A stretch of 64,000 nt of DNA from Flavobacterium sasangense DSM 21067 (GCF_000686885.1 NZ_JMLU01000001.1:124001-188000); one strand, 5' to 3'. Positions 34,210 to 43,193 are shown, numbered from the stretch's first letter. The notes: generated by a model not told the origin, from the letters alone. Translations and numbers: made by a program.

Positions 34210-35676
34210 TTACTTCACTTCTATTTCGTATTTCTTCTCAACTGATTTTTCCTGATTCATTTTTTTTGGTCCAATTGGAAATCTAACGTCAACGTGTTTA
34301 GATGCAATAGTTCCATCTTTTTCTAACGTATCGGCTCTATTAGCTACCATATTCCATGAAAAAGAAACATTCGATCTACCGTTTTGTAATTCTTTTACTT
34401 TAAAACCATTTTTTGTTTTTTCGGTTACATAAACTCCGTTACAATCACCTTCTAATTGAATAAAAACCTTCATTGGATGTCTTTCATCAACAAAAATATG
34501 ATCGCTCATTAATTCATCTATTTTAATATATGCTTCACCGTTTACTAATTTTCCAGTTCCAAAATCTTCAAATAAAATTTCTGGTGTTTCCGTTGCGTGA
34601 AGAATTCTATTGTTTCCATTTCTATCTTCTACCATTGTAGATAAAGAACCGCCACCTAAAACTTTATATGACGTATTATTATTTCTTGCTCCAACAAAAA
34701 CATAATCGGTTGTTGATGTGTTCGCGTCAAAATATCCACCATAAGTAACATCTCGCCTAGCAGCACTGCCTCCAGTAAAATAATCAACATCTTTACCTGC
34801 TATTCTAGCAAAAGGTCCATTACTTGTACTTAAATTATCGTCTTGATCGTATTCAAAATAAGCCGAAAAATAATCAACTCCATTTCCTTTACCAACACCT
34901 CTAACATGTAAACCAGTGGTTCCTTGTCCTGAAACCCCTATCGATTCTCCCGGCAATTCAGTAAAAGTTGTTCTTCCTCCAACTCCTAAAACCCCTATTA
35001 CAGTTGAAGTTGCATTCGCAGCTAAAGCGGCACTAATTCCAATTACACCTCTACCTCCGTTAGGATCTAAATTTCCACCATCAATTACAAATTGAGTATT
35101 GGTTGCGTTTAAAGCCCTAATAGTTCTTTGCGAATTATTACTATTAACAAAAAGACCTATTTGTCCAGCACCAGCATTAATTGTTGTTAACGTATTAGTA
35201 ATCGGAGTTGTATTTGTTCCTAAAATGACCTGGCCGTCGTTTTCAACAGTAACTCTGTTCGTATTATTTGTTCTGATTTGGAAATTTTGATTATCAATAG
35301 TTCCTAAAAAATTAGTAGTTGGATTGGTGCCTGTATTTCCTGTTAAAGACCAATCTTGGCTTGCCGCTAATGGAGCAGATTTCAAAGCCACCCATTCTGT
35401 TCCTGACCAATAATAAAATCCAGGAGAAACAGCTGTTATTCCTGCTCCAGCAGTTGCCGTATTGAAAACAAGCACTCCAGTTGCAATTGGAGCTGGTCCA
35501 ACAGGCGCCACAACATTAGTAGCTGTAAGAGCAACCCTTGGAATTAATAATCCTCTCGAATTGCTTTCAATTTGAAATTCAACTCCGTTCTGAATATTAG
35601 TTGTTCCAATTCCAACCTGTGAGAATACATTTAAAGTAAATAAGAAGCTTGTAACTAAAAATAATGTCTTTTTCAT
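34210..35676 (-). CDS. Secreted protein of unknown function, tail-fibre-like
   Basis: The 488-residue protein has a signal peptide (about 1-19, ..LNVFSQ) followed by VGIGTTNIQNGVEFQIES, the opening of a common Flavobacterium exported family. Asn/Thr/Gly-rich segments with many short beta repeats (TNPTTNFLGTIDNQNF, LGTNTTPITNTLTTINAG) follow, reminiscent of phage tail-fibre and trimeric beta-helix proteins. A C-terminal beta domain (KVFIQLEGDCNGVYVTEKTKNGFKV) resembles the domain after the fibre head in these proteins. No typical T9SS C-terminal sorting domain is visible. Its role is unknown. Confidence 0.75.
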   Translation of the reverse strand: MKKTLFLVTSFLFTLNVFSQVGIGTTNIQNGVEFQIESNSRGLLIPRVALTATNVVAPVGPAPIATGVLVFNTATAGAGITAVSPGFYYWSGTEWVALKSAPLAASQDWSLTGNTGTNPTTNFLGTIDNQNFQIRTNNTNRVTVENDGQVILGTNTTPITNTLTTINAGAGQIGLFVNSNNSQRTIRALNATNTQFVIDGGNLDPNGGRGVIGISAALAANATSTVIGVLGVGGRTTFTELPGESIGVSGQGTTGLHVRGVGKGNGVDYFSAYFEYDQDDNLSTSNGPFARIAGKDVDYFTGGSAARRDVTYGGYFDANTSTTDYVFVGARNNNTSYKVLGGGSLSTMVEDRNGNNRILHATETPEILFEDFGTGKLVNGEAYIKIDELMSDHIFVDERHPMKVFIQLEGDCNGVYVTEKTKNGFKVKELQNGRSNVSFSWNMVANRADTLEKDGTIASKHVDVRFPIGPKKMNQEKSVEKKYEIEVK

Positions 35677-35764
35677 AATCTGTATGTTTTAATTACTTGC
35701 AGTTACGAAAAGAACAAAAGATTGGTTTTCTTAATTTAGAAAAAAGTACGTTTTTAACTTTTGT

Positions 35765-36781
35765 TTATTTATTTCTGATTTTCTGTTCCCATTGCCAAGC
35801 GCTTGACAAAGCTTCTTCTAAAGAATATTGAGCTTTCCAACCTAAAATAGCATTAGCTTTATCGGTATTTGCATATGCTTCAATTACATCGCCTTCTCTT
35901 CTACCCACAATTTGATAATTTAATTTTTGATTGGACACTTTTTCAAAAGCATTAATTACTTCTAAAACAGAACTCCCAGTTCCGGTTCCTAAATTAAAAA
36001 TTTCTACTTTTTCTGAGTTTTGTTTTTTCAACAAACGTTGTAATGCTATTACGTGTGCTTTTGCTAAATCTACAACATGAATGTAATCGCGAATTGCGGT
36101 TCCATCAAAAGTTGGATAATCACTGCCAAAAACAGATAGCTTTTCTCTGAGTCCTATAGCAGTTTGTGTAATAAAAGGAACTAAATTTTGTGGAACACCT
36201 AAAGGTAATTCGCCAATTTCAGCTGAAGGATGCGCTCCAATAGGATTAAAGTAACGTAATAAAATAGAATTGATGCTAGTTACTTTTGCAACATCAGTTA
36301 TAATTTCTTCACCTATTTGCTTCGTGTTTCCGTAAGGTGACATCGCAACTTGAATAGGAGCATTTTCGGTAATTGGCATTTTTTCGGCTTGACCGTAAAC
36401 GGTACAAGACGAACTAAAAATAAAATGAGCTTCTGGCTTTCTCTGTAATTCTTGTAATAAGTATACTAAAGAATTGATATTGTTTTCATAATACAACAAA
36501 GGATTTTCAACACTTTCTCCCACCGCTTTTGAAGCAGCAAAATGAATAACTCCTGAAATATCTTGGTGTTTAGAAAAGAAATTTTGAACAGCCGATTTAT
36601 CTCGCAAATCGATATTTTCAAACAAAGGTTTTTTTCCTGTAATTCGCTCAATTCCGTCCAAAACATCAATAGATGAATTAGAAAGATTATCAATAGCAAT
36701 TACTTCAAAACCTTCATTTTGTAATTCAACAACTGTGTGAGAACCTATAAAACCTAAACCGCCTGTAACCAGTATTTTCAT
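35765..36781 (-). CDS. galE: UDP-glucose 4-epimerase
   Basis: GalE interconverts UDP-glucose and UDP-galactose for envelope sugars. The 338-residue short-chain dehydrogenase has the NAD loop GGLGFIGSH, the serine/tyrosine/lysine triad around FSSSCTVYG and SPYGNTKQ (about 124 and 148-152), and the substrate-binding FNPIGAHPSAEIGE. It follows the DegT aminotransferase gene by 51 bp on the same strand, separated by a palindrome, so the two probably share an operon for surface polysaccharide. Confidence 0.94.
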   Translation of the reverse strand: MKILVTGGLGFIGSHTVVELQNEGFEVIAIDNLSNSSIDVLDGIERITGKKPLFENIDLRDKSAVQNFFSKHQDISGVIHFAASKAVGESVENPLLYYENNINSLVYLLQELQRKPEAHFIFSSSCTVYGQAEKMPITENAPIQVAMSPYGNTKQIGEEIITDVAKVTSINSILLRYFNPIGAHPSAEIGELPLGVPQNLVPFITQTAIGLREKLSVFGSDYPTFDGTAIRDYIHVVDLAKAHVIALQRLLKKQNSEKVEIFNLGTGTGSSVLEVINAFEKVSNQKLNYQIVGRREGDVIEAYANTDKANAILGWKAQYSLEEALSSAWQWEQKIRNK

Positions 36782-36795
36782 TCTTTTTTATTAAA

Positions 36796-36825
36796 TTGAG
36801 AAACGCGATAAATCGCGTCTCTCAA
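36796..36825. repeat. Palindrome in the degT-galE spacer
   Basis: TTGAGAAACGCGAT faces ATCGCGTCTCTCAA with a two-base centre and one mismatch. No T-run follows on the minus strand, so it is not a classic terminator; it may moderate galE expression. It shares the AGACGCGA core with the desaturase terminator at 26077. Confidence 0.6.
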
Positions 36826-36832
36826 ATATGAA

Positions 36833-37960
36833 TTAAACAAATTCTAAAACCGAATCTGTAATAAATTTAATTTGTTCGTCATCTAACTCCGTGTGCATAG
36901 GCAATGCAATGACTTCCTTAACTAATTGATTTGTTACAGGGAAATCAGCTTCGTTATAACGAGCATCTGCATAGGCTTTTTGACTGTGTAATGGAATTGG
37001 GTAATAAATTGCACATGGAATTCCTTTTGCTTGTAAATGCTCTAATAAACCATCACGTTTTCCATTCATAATACGGATTACATATTGATGAAATACGTGA
37101 CAATCACAAGATTCACAAATAGTTGGAACCCAAATATTAGGGTTTTTTCCAAGAATTTCTGAATACTTTCTTGCAGCATCCTGACGTGCTTTGTTGTATG
37201 CATCCAAATGTGGTAATTTCGCTTTTAAAACTCCAGCTTGGATACTATCTAAACGCGAATTCACTCCTACTACATCATGATGGTATCTTTCGTACATTCC
37301 ATGGTTTACGATTCCTCTGATTTTATGTGCTAAAGCGTCATCATTCGTAAAAATCGCTCCACCATCACCATAACAACCTAAGTTTTTAGATGGGAAAAAT
37401 GAAGTTGCAGCCACATGTCCAATAGTTCCTACTTTCTTTTTAGAACCATCTTTTGAAGTGTAATCTGCTCCAATAGCTTGAGCATTATCTTCGATAACAT
37501 ATAAATTATGTTCGCGAGCAATTTCCATAATCGCATCCATGTTTGCAGCACGACCGAATAAATGTACCGGAACAATTGCTTTTGTTTTTGGCGTAATGGC
37601 TTTACGAATTCCGTCAAGCGAAATGTTCATATTGTTCATGTCTACATCTACTAAAACTGGAGTTAATTGTAATAATGCAATCACTTCCACTGTAGCTGCG
37701 AATGTAAAATCGGCTGTAATTACCTCATCACCTGGTTTCAAATCCAATCCCATCATGGCTATTTGTAACGCATCGGTACCGTTAGCACATGGAATTACGT
37801 GTTTTACTCCCAAATATTTTTCTAAATCGGCCTGAAACTGGTGAACCAAAGGTCCGTTGATGTATGTATTTGTATCTAAAACCTCTTGAATAGAAGCATT
37901 CACCTCTTCTTTTATTTTTTCGTATTGACTTTTTAAGTCAACCATTTGTAATTTTCTCAT
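36833..37960 (-). CDS. DegT/DnrJ/EryC1/StrS-family sugar aminotransferase
   Basis: The 375-residue PLP enzyme has the family pattern: CANGTDALQIAMMG at about 58-71, VPVHLFGRAANMDAI, the PLP lysine in SFFPSKNLGCYGDGGAI at about 184-196, and the C-terminal substrate-closing ALPMHTELDDEQI. Such enzymes aminate nucleotide-linked keto-sugars in surface polysaccharide or glycan synthesis. The exact sugar is not decided by sequence. It is the first gene of the leftward pair with galE, diverging from waaA. Confidence 0.92.
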   Translation of the reverse strand: MRKLQMVDLKSQYEKIKEEVNASIQEVLDTNTYINGPLVHQFQADLEKYLGVKHVIPCANGTDALQIAMMGLDLKPGDEVITADFTFAATVEVIALLQLTPVLVDVDMNNMNISLDGIRKAITPKTKAIVPVHLFGRAANMDAIMEIAREHNLYVIEDNAQAIGADYTSKDGSKKKVGTIGHVAATSFFPSKNLGCYGDGGAIFTNDDALAHKIRGIVNHGMYERYHHDVVGVNSRLDSIQAGVLKAKLPHLDAYNKARQDAARKYSEILGKNPNIWVPTICESCDCHVFHQYVIRIMNGKRDGLLEHLQAKGIPCAIYYPIPLHSQKAYADARYNEADFPVTNQLVKEVIALPMHTELDDEQIKFITDSVLEFV

Positions 37961-37969
37961 TGAAAAATA

Positions 37970-38001
37970 AGTTTAAAAGTTTAAAGTTTAAAAGTTTAAA
38001 G
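37970..38001. repeat. 15-bp tandem repeat in the degT-waaA spacer
   Basis: AGTTTAAAAGTTTAA occurs twice head to tail (37970-37984 and 37985-37999). It lies in the leader of the degT gene. Confidence 0.6.
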
Positions 38002-38034
38002 TGAAATCACCTTCGTTTTTACTTTTAACAAGAA

Positions 38035-38065
38035 CAAAAATAGTCAATAATTGATTAGTTGGCAA
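38035..38065 (-). promoter_or_regulatory. Promoter of the degT-galE pair
   Basis: On the minus strand TTG (38065-38063) is followed after 20 bases by TATTTTTG (38042-38035). The leader of about 70 bases includes the 15-bp tandem repeat. Confidence 0.5.
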
Positions 38066-38112
38066 TGAATTTTCATAAAGAAACTGTATTTTCGCAATAG
38101 ATATTTACCAAC

Positions 38113-39357
38113 ATGTTATTTCTATATAATTTAGTAGTCATTTTAGCCTCACAACTTTTGAAGCTTGTTGCTCATTTCAGTCCAAAAATGAAACTTTTTG
38201 TTGATGGACGAAAATCGGTTTTTCAAACTTTGTCTGATAAAATTCAATCTTCGGATAAAACCATTTGGTTTCATGCGGCTTCATTAGGTGAATACGAACA
38301 AGGTTTACCTGTAATTGAAGCAATCAAACAACAATTCCCAAATCATAAAATTGTGGTTACTTTTTTTTCGCCTTCGGGTTATGAAGTTCGAAAAAACAAT
38401 ACAGTTGCTGATGTTACGGTTTATTTGCCTTTGGATACGATTTCGAATGCGAAACAATTTATTCAGTTGGTTCATCCCGAAATGGCATTTTTCATTAAAT
38501 ACGAATATTGGCCAAATTATCTGAACGAATTAAAAAAACAGCAAATCAAAACCTATTTGATTTCTGGAATTCTTAGAGAAAATCAAGCGTTTTTTAAATG
38601 GTATGGCGGATTTTACAGAAACGCTTTAAAAACATTTGATTACTTCTTTGTTCAGAATGAAAGTTCAAAAAAACTACTTCAAAGTATCGGATTTAACAAT
38701 GTAAAAGTTTCTGGCGATACGCGTTTTGATCGTGTGGTTTCAATTTTAGAACGTGATAATTCATTAGATTTTATCGAACAATTCAAAGACAACAAAACTA
38801 CAATCGTAATCGGAAGTTCATGGCCAAAAGATGAAAGTTTATTGATTAATTACATCAATCAGAGTTCGGATGATGTGAAATTTATTATTGCACCGCATAA
38901 TATTAAACAAGAGCAAATTCAGGAATTGAAAAATGCTATTACTAAAAAGATTGTTTTATTTTCTGAAAATGTTGAGACAAGGCATGCCTTGTCTTTACAA
39001 GAATATTCTGTTTTTATAATAGATACTATTGGAATTTTAACCAAAATTTATTCGTATGCCGATATTGCCTATGTGGGTGGTGGTTTTGGAAATCCGGGAG
39101 TTCATAATATTTTAGAACCTGCGACTTTTGGAGTTCCGGTTGTCATTGGACCAAATTATTCCCATTTTGCTGAAGCCACGGCATTGGTAAATATGGAAGG
39201 TTGTATTTCGATTCAGAATCAAACGCAACTTAATGAGGCTTTTGATTTATTGCTTCACAACGAAGACGAACGATTAGAAAAAGGGCACATTTGCAGCACA
39301 TTTGTTCAAATGAATAAAGGAGCCACGCAAACGATTATAAATCATATTTTGGACTAA
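38113..39357 (+). CDS. waaA: 3-deoxy-D-manno-octulosonic acid transferase
   Basis: The enzyme transfers Kdo residues to lipid A precursors. The 414-residue protein has the GT30 pattern: an N-terminal membrane anchor, FHAASLGEYEQGLPVI with the catalytic-region glutamate at about 60, YEYWPNYLNEL, and the C-terminal VGGGFGNPGVHNILEPATFGVPVVIGP at about 322-348. Residues around 288-297 (ETRHALSLQ) are encoded by a 20-bp perfect palindrome (38975-38994), which looks like a repeat element carried in frame. The start ATG is 19 bp after a TATTTTCG element. It overlaps the next gene by one base. Confidence 0.93.
   Translation: MLFLYNLVVILASQLLKLVAHFSPKMKLFVDGRKSVFQTLSDKIQSSDKTIWFHAASLGEYEQGLPVIEAIKQQFPNHKIVVTFFSPSGYEVRKNNTVADVTVYLPLDTISNAKQFIQLVHPEMAFFIKYEYWPNYLNELKKQQIKTYLISGILRENQAFFKWYGGFYRNALKTFDYFFVQNESSKKLLQSIGFNNVKVSGDTRFDRVVSILERDNSLDFIEQFKDNKTTIVIGSSWPKDESLLINYINQSSDDVKFIIAPHNIKQEQIQELKNAITKKIVLFSENVETRHALSLQEYSVFIIDTIGILTKIYSYADIAYVGGGFGNPGVHNILEPATFGVPVVIGPNYSHFAEATALVNMEGCISIQNQTQLNEAFDLLLHNEDERLEKGHICSTFVQMNKGATQTIINHILD
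38975..38994. repeat. Perfect 20-bp palindrome inside waaA
   Basis: AGACAAGGCATGCCTTGTCT reads the same on both strands and lies in a variable loop region of the encoded protein. It has the size and build of dispersed palindromic repeats. Confidence 0.7.
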
Positions 39358-39806
39358 TGACAAGCTTCAAACCATTAGAAATTGTAGATATTGAAATCAT
39401 TACCCAAATGATGCGAGATTTCTATGAGATTGACAATTATCCAATGAATGTTGAAGTAGCTAAAACTTTATTTCAAGAATTTATTACCAATGAACATCTT
39501 GGGAAATCTTGGTTGATTTATTCCGAAAATGAAATTGTGGGTTATATCATTCTCACTTTTATTTTCAGTTTTGAATATGGCGGAAAAATTGCTTTTGTAG
39601 ATGAATTATTCATCAAAGAAACCGCTCGCGGAAAAGGCTTTGGAAAAGAAGCGATTCAATTTATTCAGCAAGAAGTTCCTAAATTATCGTTAAAATTACT
39701 GTATTTAGAAGTCGAACCGCACAACGAAAACGCACAAAAATTGTATCTTGCACACGATTTTGAACTTCACAATAGAAAATTAATGAAGTACAAAGTCACT
39801 AAATAA
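39357..39806 (+). CDS. GNAT-family N-acetyltransferase
   Basis: The 149-residue protein has a complete GNAT fold with the acetyl-CoA loop ETARGKGFGKEAIQF at about 89-103 and the C-terminal LYLEVEPHNENAQKLYLAHDFE. The target amine is unknown. Its ATG overlaps the waaA stop by one base and it is followed 10 bp later by the S46 peptidase gene. Confidence 0.9.
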   Translation: MTSFKPLEIVDIEIITQMMRDFYEIDNYPMNVEVAKTLFQEFITNEHLGKSWLIYSENEIVGYIILTFIFSFEYGGKIAFVDELFIKETARGKGFGKEAIQFIQQEVPKLSLKLLYLEVEPHNENAQKLYLAHDFELHNRKLMKYKVTK

Positions 39807-39816
39807 AATTATACCT

Positions 39817-41970
39817 ATGAAATTTTTAAAATTACTACTTGTTTTATTTGTTATCCAAGTTCAAGCGCAACAAGGAGGCATGTGGATTCCTTCGTTATTG
39901 AAAGGAACCAACGAAAAAGAAATGAAAGCTTTAGGAATGAAAATTAGTGCCGATGATATTTATTCGGTAAATAATTCCAGCTTAAAAGATGCTGTTCCTC
40001 ATTTTGATGGCGGTTGTACCGCAGAAATGATTTCTCCAAAAGGACTTTTATTAACCAATCATCACTGTGGTTATGACAACATTCAAAGTCATTCTACTGT
40101 TGAACATGATTATTTAACGAATGGTTTTTGGGCTTACAAAATGGAAGACGAGTTACCAAACAAGGATTTAACGGTAACATTCATCATCAAAATTGAAGAT
40201 GTAACTACAAAAATCTTTGAAGGTGTTTTAAATCTTCCTTCCGAAAGTGACAAACAAAAGAAAATCCAACAAAATATCGCGGCTTTAAATAAAAGTTACT
40301 CAAGAGAAGCTTGGCAAGAAACAATGATTCGTGCTTTTTACGATGGAAATCAATACTTATTATTTGTAACTGAAACTTTTAAAGATGTTCGCCTAGTAGG
40401 TGCACCACCAAGTTCAATTGGAAAATTTGGTTCGGATACTGATAACTGGGTTTGGCCTCGTCACACAGGAGATTTCTCTTTGTTTAGAGTTTATGCAGAC
40501 AAAAACAATCGTCCAGCTGAGTATTCAAAAGACAACGTTCCTTATACTCCAAAACACTTTTTCCCAGTTTCAGCAAAAGGAATTCAGGAAAACGATTTCA
40601 CCATGGTAATGGGTTATCCAGGAAGAACTCAGGAGTATTTACCATCATTCGCAGTAGAACAAATTGTAAATGATTTGAATCCGGCTAAAATTGAAATTCG
40701 TGATGCTGCTTTAAAAGTACAAGATGGCTTCATGAGAAAAGACAATGCGATTAAAATTCAATACGCGTCTAAATATGCTGGAGTTGCGAATTATTGGAAA
40801 AAATGGATTGGAGAAACTAAAGGTTTGAAAAAATCGAATGCAGTTGCCTTTAAACAAGATTTCGAAAAGAAATTCCAAGAAAGAGTTAACAAAGCAGGAA
40901 AACAAGCCGAATACGGAACTATTTTAGCAGATTTCGAAAAGAACTACAAAGACATTAGAGAATATGCCATTGCAAGAGATTACTTTACAGAAGTTGTTTT
41001 ACGTAATTCAGAAATTTTATCTTTTGGATACCGTTTGTACCAATTAGAGCAAGTGTATAACACTAAAGGCGAACAAGCTTTTAACGATAGAAAGAATAAT
41101 TTAATTTCAGGATTCGAAGGTTTATATAAAGATTACAGCGCTCAAGTGGATGAAAAAGTTTTCGAACAATTGATTAATTTATATGCTACGAAATCACCAA
41201 AACAGTTTTTACCTGAAACATTGAACAATATTAATGCTTCAACTTTAACTACAAGTGTTTTTGGTTCTTCGAAATTAACTAGCTTTAATGGTTTGAAAGA
41301 ATTATTGAATGGTGATGCTAAGTCAGTTTTAGAGAAATTAAATCAAGACAAAGGTTACCAATTAGTAAAATCAATTGCGGATAGTTACCAAAAGAATGTA
41401 GCTCCTAAGTTTGATGAAATTAATTTAAAAAACATCGCATTACAAAGAACCTACATGAAAGGAATTATGGAATTCTTCCCTAACGATAGAATTTTCCCTG
41501 ATGCGAATAGTACGTTACGTGTAACTTATGGAAAAGTAAAAGGCTATAAACCAAGTGATGCTGTTATTTACGAACCTGTGAGTTATTTAGATGGAGTGAT
41601 TGAAAAATACATTCCAGGTGATTACGAATTTGACGTTCCAAAAAAATTAATCGATTTGTATAACGCAAAAGATTACGGAAGATATGCGGATAAAAACGGA
41701 AAAATGCCATTAGCGTTTATTGCAACCAATCATACTACAGGAGGAAACTCTGGAAGTCCAGCTTTAGATGCAAAAGGAAACCTAATCGGATTGAACTTTG
41801 ATAGAGTTTGGGAAGGTACAATGAGCGACATTTATTATAGTCCAGAAATCTGTAGAAACATCATGGTTGATGCACGCTACATTTTATTTGTGATTGATAA
41901 ATTTGCAGGAGCTAAAAACCTTATCGAAGAGATGACAATTGTTTATCCTAAGTCACAAAAAGCCAAATAA
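39817..41970 (+). CDS. S46-family dipeptidyl-peptidase (DPP11-like)
   Basis: The 717-residue exported protein has a signal peptide (about 1-18, ..VQVQA) and the chymotrypsin-like S46 domains: catalytic His83 in TNHHCGYDNIQSH, an acidic residue in SDTDNWVWPRH at about 208-218, and the serine in TGGNSGSPALDAKG near 645. The segment after it reads IGLNFDRVWEGTMSD; the Arg in NFDR is the residue that marks the Asp/Glu-specific DPP11 group, whereas DPP7 has Gly. It would release acidic dipeptides from proteins in the periplasm for growth on peptides. Confidence 0.92.
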   Translation: MKFLKLLLVLFVIQVQAQQGGMWIPSLLKGTNEKEMKALGMKISADDIYSVNNSSLKDAVPHFDGGCTAEMISPKGLLLTNHHCGYDNIQSHSTVEHDYLTNGFWAYKMEDELPNKDLTVTFIIKIEDVTTKIFEGVLNLPSESDKQKKIQQNIAALNKSYSREAWQETMIRAFYDGNQYLLFVTETFKDVRLVGAPPSSIGKFGSDTDNWVWPRHTGDFSLFRVYADKNNRPAEYSKDNVPYTPKHFFPVSAKGIQENDFTMVMGYPGRTQEYLPSFAVEQIVNDLNPAKIEIRDAALKVQDGFMRKDNAIKIQYASKYAGVANYWKKWIGETKGLKKSNAVAFKQDFEKKFQERVNKAGKQAEYGTILADFEKNYKDIREYAIARDYFTEVVLRNSEILSFGYRLYQLEQVYNTKGEQAFNDRKNNLISGFEGLYKDYSAQVDEKVFEQLINLYATKSPKQFLPETLNNINASTLTTSVFGSSKLTSFNGLKELLNGDAKSVLEKLNQDKGYQLVKSIADSYQKNVAPKFDEINLKNIALQRTYMKGIMEFFPNDRIFPDANSTLRVTYGKVKGYKPSDAVIYEPVSYLDGVIEKYIPGDYEFDVPKKLIDLYNAKDYGRYADKNGKMPLAFIATNHTTGGNSGSPALDAKGNLIGLNFDRVWEGTMSDIYYSPEICRNIMVDARYILFVIDKFAGAKNLIEEMTIVYPKSQKAK

Positions 41971-42069
41971 TTACAAATATTTTTAAAAATAAAAAGTTTG
42001 GCACACCATTTGAAATAAAGCATTTCGGAATCCAGAGAAAAAAAATGAAAAAAAATGTTCAAAAATATT

Positions 42070-42097
42070 TTGACATGTTAAAAAATTTATATCTTTG
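42070..42097 (+). promoter_or_regulatory. Strong Bacteroidota promoter for the lipoprotein pair
   Basis: TTG (42070-42072), a 17-base spacer and TATCTTTG (42090-42097) give a consensus match. The first lipoprotein ATG is 36 bases downstream. Confidence 0.75.
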
Positions 42098-42133
42098 CTC
42101 CGAATTAATAATTAACCTTTATAATTTAGTAAG

Positions 42134-42340
42134 ATGAAAAAAGTTGTTTTAAGTTTAGCAATTGTTGCTGCTATGTTCGTTTCATGTAAAGAAAATGCTG
42201 CTGAAGAAACTCCAGCTGTTGACTCAACTGTAGTTGAAACTCCTGCTGTTGAAGAAGCTCCTGTAGCTGATTCTACTGCTGTAGTTGCTGATTCTGCTGC
42301 TACTGCTGCACCTGCTGCTGAAGCTGCACCTGCTAAGTAA
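42134..42340 (+). CDS. Small Ala/Val/Asp-rich lipoprotein A
   Basis: The 68-residue protein has a lipoprotein signal (MKKVVLSLAIVAAMFVSC, lipobox FVSC, Cys18). The mature part is built of repeated TPAVDST / TPAVEEAPVADST / AVVADSA words with no fixed domain. It is a paralogue of the next gene: the first 20 residues differ at only two positions. Strong promoter, short mRNA and own terminator suggest an abundant small envelope lipoprotein. The function is unknown. Confidence 0.85.
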   Translation: MKKVVLSLAIVAAMFVSCKENAAEETPAVDSTVVETPAVEEAPVADSTAVVADSAATAAPAAEAAPAK

Positions 42341-42363
42341 TTTATTGCTGACAGAAAAAATCA

Positions 42364-42391
42364 AGCTCCACAATGTGGGGCTTTTTTTTAA
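42364..42391 (+). terminator. Terminator between the two lipoprotein genes
   Basis: AGCTCCAC-AAT-GTGGGGCT (8 bp, one G-T) is followed by eight T residues. Confidence 0.85.
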
Positions 42392-42459
42392 ACATATAGA
42401 GAAGAGAATAGTGCAATCCTATTCAAAATAAAATTTTAACCTTTTATAATTAAAACAAA

Positions 42460-42687
42460 ATGAAAAAAGTTGTATTAAGTTTAGCAGTTGTTGCTGCTAT
42501 GTTCGTTTCTTGTAAAGAAGCTGCTGCTGAGGCAGAAACTGCAGTTGATTCTACTGCTACTGAAGTAACTGAAACTGTTGAAGCTGTTGCTGACTCTACT
42601 GCTGTAGTTGCTGATTCTGCTGCTGCTAAAGTTGAAGGAGCTGCTACTGAAGCTGTTGAAGCAGTTAAAGAAGAAGTAAAAAAATAA
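42460..42687 (+). CDS. Small Ala/Glu/Val-rich lipoprotein B
   Basis: The 75-residue paralogue of the preceding gene has the same signal (MKKVVLSLAVVAAMFVSC, Cys18). The mature part has VDSTATEVTETVEAVADSTAVVADSA and a Lys/Glu end (EEVKK). The shared TAVVADSA block shows the two arose by tandem duplication, then the C-termini diverged. No TAnnTTTG promoter was found between the two genes, so it may depend on read-through past the terminator or a different promoter. Confidence 0.85.
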   Translation: MKKVVLSLAVVAAMFVSCKEAAAEAETAVDSTATEVTETVEAVADSTAVVADSAAAKVEGAATEAVEAVKEEVKK

Positions 42688-42706
42688 TTTTAAATTATTT
42701 TATAAT

Positions 42707-42736
42707 AAAAAGCCTTGCAGTGCAAGGCTTTTTTTA
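42707..42736. terminator. Bidirectional terminator
   Basis: AAAAAGCCTTGCA faces TGCAAGGCTTTTT around a tight centre, with T-runs on both strands. It separates the lipoprotein gene from the convergent DUF1508 gene. Confidence 0.82.
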
Positions 42737-43087
42737 TTCTGACGGTCCAAATATATCTTCAGCAGAAGAAAAATCCAAAAACTCTGCTTTATCTGCATAT
42801 TTTACTATTTCATCAATCCCTTTTTGAAGCAGCAATTGGGTCGTATATCTTCTACTAACAGCTATTTCGTGCTCATCCAATATCAATCGAAAGAAAAACT
42901 TTCCGCTAGACGATTTAAAACGCATAAAAACGCATCGTTCTAAAGAAGTTTTAAGTTTTTCTATCTCCTCTTCACATTCAAAACGCAATTCGAAATCGTT
43001 GCTCGTAAAAATCGTTTTTCCTTTTCTGGAAACAAACTCATATTTATAAACTCCACTTAATCGTTGTGCGATTACAAATGTACCCAT
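42734..43087 (-). CDS. YegP-like DUF1508 protein
   Basis: The 117-residue protein has the DUF1508 pattern twice in weak form: YKYEFVSRKGKTIFTSNDFELRFECEEEIEKLKTSL and RFKSSSGKFFFRLILDEHEIAVSRRYTTQLLLQKGIDEIVKYA. The family is small and soluble with unknown function. It lies just outside the integrative element. Confidence 0.82.
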   Translation of the reverse strand: MGTFVIAQRLSGVYKYEFVSRKGKTIFTSNDFELRFECEEEIEKLKTSLERCVFMRFKSSSGKFFFRLILDEHEIAVSRRYTTQLLLQKGIDEIVKYADKAEFLDFSSAEDIFGPSE

Positions 43088-43161
43088 ATAGTTGTGATTG
43101 ATAATTTTATAAAGAATTCTTTAAAGATAATAGAAAATTCTAAACTAAGAATTTTATAAAC

Positions 43162-43192
43162 AAAAAAAGCTCCGAACAATGTTCGGAGCTTT
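43162..43192 (-). terminator. Former tRNA-operon terminator, displaced
   Basis: A 12-bp perfect stem (AAAGCTCCGAAC-AAT-GTTCGGAGCTTT) is followed on the minus strand by seven T residues. It sits next to the left core, where the tRNA-Leu 3' end would be without the element. Today no minus-strand gene that needs it precedes it. Confidence 0.8.
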
Positions 43193-43193
43193 T

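Noticed and set aside
37970..38001. CRISPR-like or phase-variable repeat in the degT-waaA spacer
   Set aside because: Only two 15-bp copies with no spacers; no CRISPR array or cas gene occurs anywhere in the window.
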